Source: a bacterium (GTDB taxonomy: Bacteria > SZUA-79 > Acidulodesulfobacterales > Acidulodesulfobacteraceae). Taken from it: DNA of 14,226 bases. The stretch lies in NCBI GenBank assembly GCA_021781285.1, contig JAJXXD010000042.1, positions 1-14,226 of the forward strand. The letters run 5' to 3'. Made by a program: the position numbers and the translations under genes. Shown here piece by piece: positions 6,730 through 13,571 of the stretch; position 1 is the stretch's first letter, and each line of letters begins with the position of its first letter. The notes below the pieces were generated by a model. It made no database searches, was not told where the DNA came from, and saw only the letters and a program-made list of their open reading frames with translations.

Positions 6730-7245
6730 CTATTCAACTACGTCGAGAACGATAGGTTCTACCGTTACGCCTTTTGATTCCAAAAACTTTACCGCCTTTT
6801 CGATATCTTTGGATTCCCCTTCAAGTTCTATCGCGATTATTCCGATGTCGTTGGATATGCTGGCGCTTCTGATATTAGTAATAACGTTATAGTTTTTACC
6901 GACAAGATAAATTAACGGTTCTTTAATTACTTCCTGCGGATAGTTAAGATAAAACTTTTTTTTTTCGGGCGCGCCGCCTGCGATTGCCGGAATTATGGAA
7001 ATAGTATCGCCGTCTTTGACTTTTGAATTTATGTTGTCGATAAACCTGATGTCTTCATCGTTAAGATATACGTTTACGAATCTTCTGACCTGGTCGTTCT
7101 GTTCGCATATCCTTTCTTTAATTCCCGAAAAATTTTTTTCCAAATCGTTTATGATTTCTATTATGTTGGAACCGTTTGATTCTACTTCGGTTTTGCCCCC
7201 CGTTAACGTTCTTAACGGCGTAGGTATTCTAACTTTTATAGGCAT
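6730..7245 (-). CDS. MoaD/ThiS-type sulfur carrier fused to a NIL domain
   Basis: Residues 1-91 are a ubiquitin-like MoaD/ThiS domain: PIKVRIPTPLRTLTGG at the start, VNVYLNDEDIRF in the middle, and DGDTISIIPAIAGG ending in the Gly-Gly (90-91) that is normally the free C-terminus to be thiocarboxylated. Here 80 more residues follow. Residues 97-167 (FYLNYPQEVIKEPLIYLV to VTVEPIVL) match the NIL domain, a ferredoxin-like fold known from MetN, where it binds methionine. The carrier therefore seems to be made in a blocked form and must be cut after G91, or the fusion works differently. The start ATG has AAGGAGG 7 nt upstream. The JAMM peptidase encoded in the same operon could do the cutting. Ligand sensing by the NIL part is inference. 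Confidence 0.88.
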   Translation of the reverse strand: MPIKVRIPTPLRTLTGGKTEVESNGSNIIEIINDLEKNFSGIKERICEQNDQVRRFVNVYLNDEDIRFIDNINSKVKDGDTISIIPAIAGGAPEKKKFYLNYPQEVIKEPLIYLVGKNYNVITNIRSASISNDIGIIAIELEGESKDIEKAVKFLESKGVTVEPIVLDVVE

Positions 7246-7283
7246 TTGAAATCCTCCTTATTTTTTTATTATGTTATTTAATT

Positions 7284-8528
7284 TTATTTCTTTCTTTTAA
7301 TTTTTGATAGAACCCCCTCGAATTCATCGAGATTTGCTTCGATAACCGGCGCTTCTTTCAACTTTCCGTTTAAGGCTTCGAGGGTTTTAAGCCCGTTTCC
7401 GGTGATAGCCAGCACGGTAGTTTCGTTTTTATTGATATACCCTTTTTCGATAAGTTTTTTTGCGACCGCAACCGTAACTCCGCCGGCAGTTTCGGTAAAT
7501 ATGCCTTCGGTAGCCGCCAGCAATTTCATGCCTTCTACTATTTCTTCGTCGGTTGCGTCTTCGCCGTATCCTCCGGTTTTACTCATAAGGTCGGATGCAT
7601 AGTAGCCGTCCGCAGGGTTTCCTATTGCAAGGGATTTTGCTATAGTGTCCGGCGTCCTGACCGGTTTTATAAACTCTCTTTTTTCTTTGACCGTAGCGGT
7701 TATAGGGTTGCATCCGGTAGCTTGGGCTCCGAAAATTTTAGTATGCGGTTTTTCCTTAAGCAGACCGCAGTAATCGAATTCGTCTATAGCCTTTCCTACT
7801 TTGGTAATTAAAGACCCTCCCGCCATAGGAACTACGACGTTGTCCGGAGCTTTGAATCCTAACTGTTCCAGCATCTCGAAAGTAAGGGATTTTGACCCTT
7901 CCGCATAATATGGTCTTAAATTGATATTTACGAATGCCCAGCTGTGTTTTCCGGCGATTTCCGTGCAGAGCCTGTTAACCTTGTCGTAACTGCCGTTAAT
8001 TTTTACAAGATTAGTATCATATATGAGAGTTCCCAATACCTTTCCTATTTCAAGGTTGGACGGTATAAATACGAAACTTTCGTAGCCGGAAGAAGCCGCC
8101 AGAGCCGCAACGGAATTGGCAAGATTTCCGGTAGAGGCGCAGGCCACGGTTTTAAAACCGAATTCCCTTGCCTTTGCTATGGCTACCGAAACGACCCTGT
8201 CTTTAAAAGATAAAGTAGGAAAGTTCACGGCATCGTTTTTAACGTATATTTCTTTAACGCCGAGAGCTTTTGCAAGGTTATCGGCTTTTACGAGCGGGGT
8301 ATATCCCACATTTTTACCTATTTTTATTTCTCCTTTTATAGGAAGAAGTTCCTGATACCGCCACATATTTGCATCGCGCGATTTTATTTTATCCCTCGTT
8401 ATTTCCTTTTTTATTTTATCGTAATCGTAATCCACTTCCAGCGGACCGAAACAATAATCGCAAACATAAAGCGGACTATCCGGATATTCCTTGCCGCATT
8501 CCCTGCACTTCAAACCTTTTACGAACAT
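7284..8528 (-). CDS. thrC: Threonine synthase-like PLP enzyme
   Basis: Threonine synthase converts O-phosphohomoserine to threonine. This 414-residue protein has an N-terminal zinc ribbon (C8, C11, C23, C26), the PLP lysine K109 in PTLSFKDR, the loop ASTGNLANS (131-139), NLRPYYAEGSKSL, a glycine-rich phosphate loop (VPMAGGS) and GAQATGCNP. All parts of the long ThrC class are present and no key residue looks missing. AAGGAG lies 6 nt before the ATG. It is the first gene behind a SAM-I riboswitch and leads the sulfur-carrier operon. That raises the question whether it makes threonine, competing for the phosphohomoserine shared with methionine synthesis, or uses a thiocarboxylate to form homocysteine. 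Sequence alone favours ordinary ThrC; the setting is what makes the second reading worth testing. Confidence 0.9.
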   Translation of the reverse strand: MFVKGLKCRECGKEYPDSPLYVCDYCFGPLEVDYDYDKIKKEITRDKIKSRDANMWRYQELLPIKGEIKIGKNVGYTPLVKADNLAKALGVKEIYVKNDAVNFPTLSFKDRVVSVAIAKAREFGFKTVACASTGNLANSVAALAASSGYESFVFIPSNLEIGKVLGTLIYDTNLVKINGSYDKVNRLCTEIAGKHSWAFVNINLRPYYAEGSKSLTFEMLEQLGFKAPDNVVVPMAGGSLITKVGKAIDEFDYCGLLKEKPHTKIFGAQATGCNPITATVKEKREFIKPVRTPDTIAKSLAIGNPADGYYASDLMSKTGGYGEDATDEEIVEGMKLLAATEGIFTETAGGVTVAVAKKLIEKGYINKNETTVLAITGNGLKTLEALNGKLKEAPVIEANLDEFEGVLSKIKRKK

Positions 8529-8578
8529 TTTCTCTCCTTATCTTAATCTTATTTTATTTTTATTTAAGCCGTAATAAC

Positions 8579-8620
8579 AAAAAACCTCTTCTTCCTGTGA
8601 ATACGGAAGAAGAGGTTTTT
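8579..8620 (-). terminator. Intrinsic terminator of the SAM riboswitch (expression platform)
   Basis: On the minus strand a perfect 11-bp stem (8605-8615 with 8585-8595), extended by five A-T pairs and closing a 9-nt loop, is followed by a run of six T. An alternative helix is possible: GAAG plus AAGAG near 8628-8637 can pair with CTCTTCTTC of the terminator's first arm. It uses bases of the riboswitch P1 helix, so the terminator forms when SAM holds P1 together. Confidence 0.92.
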
Positions 8621-8633
8621 AAAAACTCTTTTC

Positions 8634-8738
8634 TTCTTATCTTCCAGGAATAGACCTGCGGGAATTAGCACCGATTTTAATTTATTATCGGTTGCTGCGG
8701 TTTCAAAGGGCCCGTCCCTCTACCGCTCTTGATAAGAA
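8634..8738 (-). promoter_or_regulatory. SAM-I (S-box) riboswitch
   Basis: Read on the minus strand, P1 is an exact 8-bp helix (8731-8738 with 8634-8641, TTCTTATC/GATAAGAA). It is followed by AAGAGCGGTAGAGGGACGG and GCCCTTTGAAACCGC (P2 with the kink-turn and pseudoknot bases), GCAACC, P3 (CCGAT with ATCGG), GGTGCTAATTCC and P4 closing in GGAAGATAAG. This is the full S-box core. Binding of S-adenosylmethionine should favour the downstream terminator and shut off the thrC operon when SAM is plentiful. Confidence 0.96.
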
Positions 8739-8791
8739 CCTTATAAACTTGATTTTAATTTTAAAAAAACAGATAAATAATACCGACTATT

Positions 8792-8821
8792 ATTATATAG
8801 TATAAATTTAAATAATGTCAA
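8792..8821 (-). promoter_or_regulatory. Sigma70 promoter of the riboswitch-thrC operon
   Basis: The minus strand has a perfect TTGACA (8816-8821), an 18-bp spacer and a perfect TATAAT (8792-8797). Transcription should begin near 8785, about 47 nt before riboswitch P1, giving a leader of some 257 nt. The rlpA promoter lies close by in the opposite direction. Confidence 0.85.
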
Positions 8822-8867
8822 ATAAAAAAATAAATTTCTATCGGCAATTTTGGGTTTGATGTTTATA

Positions 8868-8896
8868 TTGAGTAAAAATTAAATTACAATTATAAT
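8868..8896 (+). promoter_or_regulatory. Promoter of rlpA
   Basis: TTGAGT (8868-8873), a 17-bp spacer and TATAAT (8891-8896) fit a sigma70 promoter. The start site should fall near 8903, after the in-frame GTG at 8901 but just before the ATG at 8907. This supports the ATG as the start and a nearly leaderless message. Confidence 0.6.
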
Positions 8897-8906
8897 AGAT
8901 GTGGCT

Positions 8907-9671
8907 ATGAAATCAAAATTAAAGTTGCCGTTTTTACTATTTTCCGTTTTTATGCTTGCCGCCGCGCTTTCCGGTTGCGTCCCTTATATAATAGGCGGGA
9001 ATTATTCGGGCGGCTCATCATACGGCCGTCCCCCCGGATATTATCCGCCTAAGCAGATTTCACGCAATGTAGAGGTCGGAGTCGCTTCCTGGTACGGACC
9101 GGGTTTTCAGGGGCGGAAGACGGCAAGCGGGCAAATTTACAATATGTATGATTTGACGGCGGCTTCATTGACGCTTCCTTTAGACAGCTATGCTTACGTT
9201 ACCGACCTTCAAAATCACAGAAGCGTAGAAGTATGCGTTAACGACAGGGGGCCGTACGCTGACGGAAGGATTATGGACCTTTCTTATGCCGCCGCAAAGG
9301 CGCTTAATATGGTCGGACCCGGCACGGCATTAGTAAGGGTGCAGTATCTGGGACCGAAGCAGGTGCCTCTATCCGAATGTAGAAGATACGGCGGTAAAAG
9401 CCGCCTGAATGTTTATCGGAGCGTAAAATATATTCCTCCGGCATCCGGCTATACTCTTCAGTTTGCGGCATATACCGTAAAATCTAAAGCGCTGAATAAA
9501 ATAAAAGATGTTAAAAAACTTGTTCCGGGGGTTCATCTTGCGACAAAAAATGTAAAAGGCATATTTTATTACAAAGTCGTATTCGGCAAATTTAAAAACC
9601 TGAAAGCCGCTTACAATTTTGCCAAAATTATAGCAGGATACGGATATAACGTTTATATAACCAAGAACTAA
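8907..9671 (+). CDS. rlpA: RlpA-like lipoprotein with DPBB and SPOR domains
   Basis: RlpA proteins are outer-membrane lipoproteins that act on peptidoglycan at the division site, in some species as lytic transglycosylases. A signal peptide with a basic start and a hydrophobic core ends in the lipobox LSGC, with the Cys at residue 24 from this ATG. A Gly/Tyr/Pro-rich linker follows. The double-psi beta-barrel domain then has GVASWYGPGFQGRKTASG, NDRGPYADGRIMDLSYAAA and VRVQYL. The C-terminus (from about YTLQFAAYTVK) is a SPOR domain, which binds denuded glycan. I prefer ATG 8907 over GTG 8901 because of the promoter position; no Shine-Dalgarno precedes either. Lytic activity is not certain: a His at the position I recall as catalytic in the Pseudomonas protein is not evident. 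Confidence 0.9.
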   Translation: MKSKLKLPFLLFSVFMLAAALSGCVPYIIGGNYSGGSSYGRPPGYYPPKQISRNVEVGVASWYGPGFQGRKTASGQIYNMYDLTAASLTLPLDSYAYVTDLQNHRSVEVCVNDRGPYADGRIMDLSYAAAKALNMVGPGTALVRVQYLGPKQVPLSECRRYGGKSRLNVYRSVKYIPPASGYTLQFAAYTVKSKALNKIKDVKKLVPGVHLATKNVKGIFYYKVVFGKFKNLKAAYNFAKIIAGYGYNVYITKN

Positions 9672-9727
9672 AAATAACTACAAATAAAATCATTTAAATT
9701 TAAATTTATTTATAATAAAATATTAAA

Positions 9728-10486
9728 ATGAAAAAAATAGTCGCGGTTATACCGGCAAGATATAAATCCACAAGATTCGAAGGCAAACCCCTTGCATTAA
9801 TTATGGGCAAGCCTATGATAAAGCATGTTTATGAAGGCGTTATAAAGTCGGAATTACTGTCCGACGTTATAATAGCTACGGAAGACAGAAGGATATACGA
9901 CGTATGCAGGGATTTCGGCGCGAATGCGGTTATGACCAAAGACACGCATCAAACCGGCACAGACAGGATAATAGAGGCTGTAAGCGGCATCGATGCGGAC
10001 ATCGTATTAAACGTTCAGGGAGACGAGCCTTTAGTGAATTTGGAAATAATAGAGTCATTAATAAAACCGTTTAACGAAAGCGGCGATATTTCATATACAA
10101 GCGTAAAAACCCCTATTTACTCTTATGAAGAATTTATCGACCCCAATAACGTCAAGGTTATAGTCGATAAAAATAATTTCGGAATATATTTTTCGAGAAG
10201 CCCTATTCCTTACGACAGAGAAAAAGCGTTAACCCTTAAGGATTTTAAAGGTATTTTCGGTTACAAGCATCTCGGTTTTTACGGATACACCAAAGAATTT
10301 CTTATGGAATTCGGGAAAACGGAAATGTCTTACTTAGAAAAAAAAGAGATGCTTGAGCAGTTAAGGGCAATAGAAAACGGGCATAAAATAAAAGTAGAGA
10401 CCGTTAATATTTCTACTATTCCCGTCGATGTTCCGGATGATATAAAAAAGGTTGAAAATTTTATTTTAAAATCTTATAATAGTTAA
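9728..10486 (+). CDS. kdsB: 3-deoxy-manno-octulosonate cytidylyltransferase (CMP-Kdo synthetase)
   Basis: KdsB activates Kdo with CTP in the cytoplasm for attachment to lipid A, so it indicates a lipopolysaccharide-bearing outer membrane. The 252-residue length is normal. Motifs seen: the nucleotide-binding start IPARYKSTRFEGKPL (8-22), IIATEDRRI, QTGTDRI, NVQGDEPLV, FSRSPIPYDR and GFYGYTKEFL, with EQLRAIENG and VDVPDD near the end; the order is that of the family. The ATG at 9728 has no Shine-Dalgarno. A TATAAT (9711-9716) ends 11 nt upstream without a clear -35, so a leaderless message is possible. It begins the same-strand run kdsB-rpmE-thyX-prfA-prmC-murA, 50 bp before rpmE. Confidence 0.96.
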   Translation: MKKIVAVIPARYKSTRFEGKPLALIMGKPMIKHVYEGVIKSELLSDVIIATEDRRIYDVCRDFGANAVMTKDTHQTGTDRIIEAVSGIDADIVLNVQGDEPLVNLEIIESLIKPFNESGDISYTSVKTPIYSYEEFIDPNNVKVIVDKNNFGIYFSRSPIPYDREKALTLKDFKGIFGYKHLGFYGYTKEFLMEFGKTEMSYLEKKEMLEQLRAIENGHKIKVETVNISTIPVDVPDDIKKVENFILKSYNS

Positions 10487-10535
10487 CTTAAATATTTAAA
10501 AAATTTTAAATCGAAAGTAAAGGAGCAACCGAAAG

Positions 10536-10751
10536 ATGAAAGAAGGAATACATCCGAAAATTTATCAGGCAAAGGTAAAATGCGCCTGCGGCGAGGAATT
10601 TGTTACCGGCAGTACGGTCGAAGAAATTCATGTCGATATATGTTCTAAATGCCATCCGTTTTATACGGGCAAGCAAAAATTTATCGACAGCGCAGGAAGA
10701 ATCGATAAATTTAACAAAAAATACGCCAAAACAAATAGCAGTAAAAAATAA
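10536..10751 (+). CDS. rpmE: 50S ribosomal protein L31, zinc-binding form
   Basis: L31 bridges the large and small ribosomal subunits. The 71-residue protein begins MKEGIHPKIYQAKVKCACG, and the second motif ICSKCHPFYTGKQKFIDSAG is diagnostic. The four cysteines of the zinc-containing (C+) form are all present: C16, C18, C36 and C39. The tail is basic. AAAGGAG (10519-10525) lies 10 nt before the ATG, the best ribosome-binding site in this + strand cluster, as expected for a highly translated gene. The order rpmE ... prfA-prmC-murA is common in bacteria, which supports the identities of its neighbours. Confidence 0.97.
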   Translation: MKEGIHPKIYQAKVKCACGEEFVTGSTVEEIHVDICSKCHPFYTGKQKFIDSAGRIDKFNKKYAKTNSSKK

Positions 10752-10781
10752 GAATTTTATAATATTTCCTTATATGTTTGA

Positions 10782-11492
10782 ATGGTTAAACTTATCAATT
10801 ACACTTCTAAACCGGAAATCACCATCGCGACGGCGGCGAGACTTTGCTACAGTTCTTACGGCATCGCAAAGATAGAAGCCGATTTTAACGACGGCGAAAA
10901 AGGCTTAGAAAAAGCAAGGAAATTAATTAAAAGAATCAGGACTTCCGGACACGAATCCGTCCTCGAGCATTCTAATTTTACCTTCGGCGTAGAGAAACTT
11001 TCAAGAAGCGCTTCGCATCAATTAGTAAGGCACCGCATCGCGTCATATTCCCAGAGAAGCCAGCGTTATGTCAAAGAAGAGAGCCCTAAGTATGTCGTCC
11101 CGGACTCCATAGCCGGGGACGAAGAACTTTCGGCGAGATACAATAAAATGTTGGCCGATATTTTTTCGCTGTACGGCTATTTTTTAGAGAAAGGCGTTCC
11201 TGCCGAAGATGCCAGATATCTGCTTCCCAACGCAACCGAAACCCAGATTATTTTCACCATGAATGCAAGGGAGCTTTTGCACTTTTTCAGACTGAGAGGG
11301 TGCAATAGGGCGCAGTGGGAAATCAGAGCCGTGGCGCAGGAGATGTTCAAACTTGTTTATCCTATCGCTCCGTCCGTTTTTTACGGCGCCGGTCCGGCAT
11401 GCGTCAGGGGAAATTGCGGAGAAGGAGAATTTTCCTGCGGAAAACCGTCGGAAGTCAGAATGTCTTGGTTAAAAGGCGGTTTTGACTTTTGA
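10782..11492 (+). CDS. thyX: Flavin-dependent thymidylate synthase
   Basis: ThyX methylates dUMP to dTMP using methylenetetrahydrofolate, FAD and NADPH, and replaces ThyA in many anaerobes and thermophiles. The signature RHRxxSxxxxSxR is present as RHRIASYSQRSQR (83-95), preceded by GHESVLEHSNFTF (56-68) and followed by YLLPNATETQ and a late FFRLRGCNRAQWEIR that binds dUMP and flavin. The length of 236 residues is normal. The C-terminus has extra cysteines (CVRGNCGEGEFSCG) of the kind seen in several relatives, perhaps metal-binding. The ATG has no clear Shine-Dalgarno; a TATAAT (10758-10763) stands 18 nt upstream but lacks a convincing -35. The gene sits between rpmE (30 bp) and prfA (65 bp). 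Confidence 0.96.
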   Translation: MVKLINYTSKPEITIATAARLCYSSYGIAKIEADFNDGEKGLEKARKLIKRIRTSGHESVLEHSNFTFGVEKLSRSASHQLVRHRIASYSQRSQRYVKEESPKYVVPDSIAGDEELSARYNKMLADIFSLYGYFLEKGVPAEDARYLLPNATETQIIFTMNARELLHFFRLRGCNRAQWEIRAVAQEMFKLVYPIAPSVFYGAGPACVRGNCGEGEFSCGKPSEVRMSWLKGGFDF

Positions 11493-11557
11493 AAGAGTCT
11501 GGATGACCGCGTATGCGGTAATCAAAATTTTCATACTTTTTAAAGGTGCGTCGTTAA

Positions 11558-12634
11558 ATGCTTGATGAAAATCTCATAAAAAAGGCTCTTGAATTATCCG
11601 AAAAATCAAAAAATTTATATTCGCGGATACAGGAAGAAAGCTCAAAAGGATTCAGCGCGGAAATAAAAGAATTATCCAAGCAGTACAATCTGATAAAAAA
11701 GACGGCGGAACAATTTTCGGAATATAAGAGAACCGAAGCGGAAATAACGGACCTGGAGAAATTAGTTAAATCCGAGTCCGATCAGGCATTAATAGATTTA
11801 GAAAATGAAGAAATAAATTCTCTAAAAAATAAAGTTTCTGAATTGGCGGAAGAAATTAAAGATTTTTTCTTTCCGAAAGAAAATCTTCAGGACAAAGACA
11901 TTTTGTTGGAGATAAGAGCCGCAACGGGTGGAGAAGAAGCGGCTCTTTTTGCGCTCGACCTTTTTAAAATGTACAATAAATATGCTTTAAACAAGAACTT
12001 TAAGTTTGAGGCTATTTCATTAAGCCCTTCATCTTCCGGAGGTTTGAAAGAAGCCATCGTATCGGTAAAAGGTAAAGATGCATACCGCCTTTTGCAATAC
12101 GAAAGCGGAGTACACAGAGTGCAGAGGATTCCAGCCACCGAAACGCAGGGAAGAGTCCATACTTCGGCGGCAACGGTAGCCGTTATGCTCGAACCGGAAG
12201 AGGTCGATCTTAAAATTAACAATGAGGATTTAAGAATAGACGTTTACAGGTCTTCCGGACACGGCGGGCAGAGCGTAAACACTACGGATTCCGCGGTAAG
12301 AGTTACCCATATTCCTACCGGACTTGTAGTTACCTGTCAGGACGAGAAATCGCAGCACAAAAACAAAGCAAAGGCGTTAAGAATATTAAGGTCCCGCATT
12401 TTAAGCAGGATAGAGGCGGATAAAAAAAGCATAGAGGCGCAAAGCAGGAAAAATATGGTCGGAAGCGGAGACAGGAGCGAAAAAATAAGAACGTACAATT
12501 TTCCTCAAGGCAGAATTACGGACCACCGGGCCGGAATAACCATACATAAGCTGGCTTCTTTTATGGACGGCGCTTTAGACGAACTTTTGATGCCTTTAGC
12601 GGATTATTTTGAATCTCAAAAACAATTACAATAA
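11558..12634 (+). CDS. prfA: Peptide chain release factor 1
   Basis: RF1 recognises UAA and UAG stop codons and triggers release of the finished peptide. The 358-residue protein has the full domain set: an N-terminal coiled-coil region (about 1-105), EIRAATGGEEAALFA (118-132), the stop-codon-reading motif PAT at 192-194 in HRVQRIPATETQGRVH, and the catalytic GGQ at 236-238 in SSGHGGQSVN. PAT, rather than SPF, marks it as RF1 and not RF2. AAAGGTG (11542-11548) lies 9 nt before the ATG. The next gene, prmC, encodes the methylase that modifies the GGQ glutamine, so the pair forms a functional unit. Confidence 0.98.
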   Translation: MLDENLIKKALELSEKSKNLYSRIQEESSKGFSAEIKELSKQYNLIKKTAEQFSEYKRTEAEITDLEKLVKSESDQALIDLENEEINSLKNKVSELAEEIKDFFFPKENLQDKDILLEIRAATGGEEAALFALDLFKMYNKYALNKNFKFEAISLSPSSSGGLKEAIVSVKGKDAYRLLQYESGVHRVQRIPATETQGRVHTSAATVAVMLEPEEVDLKINNEDLRIDVYRSSGHGGQSVNTTDSAVRVTHIPTGLVVTCQDEKSQHKNKAKALRILRSRILSRIEADKKSIEAQSRKNMVGSGDRSEKIRTYNFPQGRITDHRAGITIHKLASFMDGALDELLMPLADYFESQKQLQ

Positions 12635-12650
12635 TAATTTAAATGAAGTT

Positions 12651-13571
12651 ATGTCCGTTTACGAATTGATTAAAATGGGCGAAGCCCGTCTGAGAAATGA
12701 AAATATTCCGAATCCTTTTAACGAGTCGGCGGGCATAATGAAGCATGTTTTAGGGAAAACCATAGAAGAAGTCATTATTTCTTATAACGACAAAATTGCC
12801 GGAAGTAAAATAAATCTATTCGAAAGATTAATCGAAAGAAGAGGCGGGAGAGAGCCTTTTGCTTATATCGTAAACAAAAAAGAGTTTTACTCTTTGGATT
12901 TTTTTGTCGGCAAATCGGTTTTAATACCGAGACCCGATACCGAATGTTTGGTAGATGAAGCATTAAAAGAAGTAAAAAGGCTTTCAGGCGTATTAAAAAA
13001 GAAAATTTGCATTCTCGATATAGGAACCGGTTCCGGAGCGATTGCGATTTCTATTGCAAAGAATTCTGATAATGTTATAATTTATGCTGCCGATAACAGT
13101 ATCAGGAGTCTAAACGCCGCTAAAAAAAATATAATTGCAAACGGGGTGCGGGAAAAAGTTGCGCCGGTTTATTTTGACATTCTTAAATCAAGGTGCGCCG
13201 ATGCAACTTTTATTAATTCCGGTTTGGGTTTTCATTTAGCGGATTTCGATAATTTCGATATAATTATTTCCAACCCTCCCTATATAGAAACCGGCGAATT
13301 AAAAGCGTTGGACGACGATGTTAGACTTTACGAACCGGTTAAGGCTTTGAACGGCGGAAAAGACGGTCTTAAGTTTTACAGAAAAATATTCGATTATGCC
13401 GCTCTTAAAACTAAAAAAACCAAAACGCTTATTTTAGAAATAGATTACAGGAAAAAATCGGCAATTCAATCTTTATTTAATGAAAAGTTTAAAAATATAA
13501 AATTTAAGAATATAGCTTTTATTAACGATTTAAATAATAAAGAAAGGGCGGTTAAAATTACATATGGATAA
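12651..13571 (+). CDS. prmC: Release factor glutamine methyltransferase
   Basis: PrmC transfers a methyl group from SAM to the Gln of the GGQ motif in release factors, which speeds termination. Numbered from ATG 12651 (306 residues), the short N-terminal helical domain runs to about 85. The SAM-binding loop DIGTGSGAI is at 123-131 and the catalytic NPPY at 208-211, followed by YEPVKALNGGKDGL. An alternative TTG start at 12609 would add 14 Asn-rich residues and overlap prfA by 26 bp; it is less likely because the typical family N-terminus begins near the ATG. The Shine-Dalgarno is poor, so coupling with prfA (16 bp upstream) is probable. The 3' end overlaps the murA start by 8 bp. Confidence 0.96.
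   Translation: MSVYELIKMGEARLRNENIPNPFNESAGIMKHVLGKTIEEVIISYNDKIAGSKINLFERLIERRGGREPFAYIVNKKEFYSLDFFVGKSVLIPRPDTECLVDEALKEVKRLSGVLKKKICILDIGTGSGAIAISIAKNSDNVIIYAADNSIRSLNAAKKNIIANGVREKVAPVYFDILKSRCADATFINSGLGFHLADFDNFDIIISNPPYIETGELKALDDDVRLYEPVKALNGGKDGLKFYRKIFDYAALKTKKTKTLILEIDYRKKSAIQSLFNEKFKNIKFKNIAFINDLNNKERAVKITYG

Noticed and set aside
8369..8653. 94-codon + strand frame over the thrC start and riboswitch
   Set aside because: It is antisense to thrC and to the structured S-box leader, and its composition is an artefact of those; no ribosome-binding site.
9680..9716. AT palindrome (ATTTAAAT repeats) between rlpA and kdsB
   Set aside because: Low-complexity AT sequence without a GC stem or T-run; it cannot be told from background as terminator or operator.
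11506..11519. Small hairpin ACCGC-GTAT-GCGGT between thyX and prfA
   Set aside because: Only 5 bp with no T-run after it; not a credible terminator, and too little to call a regulatory element.
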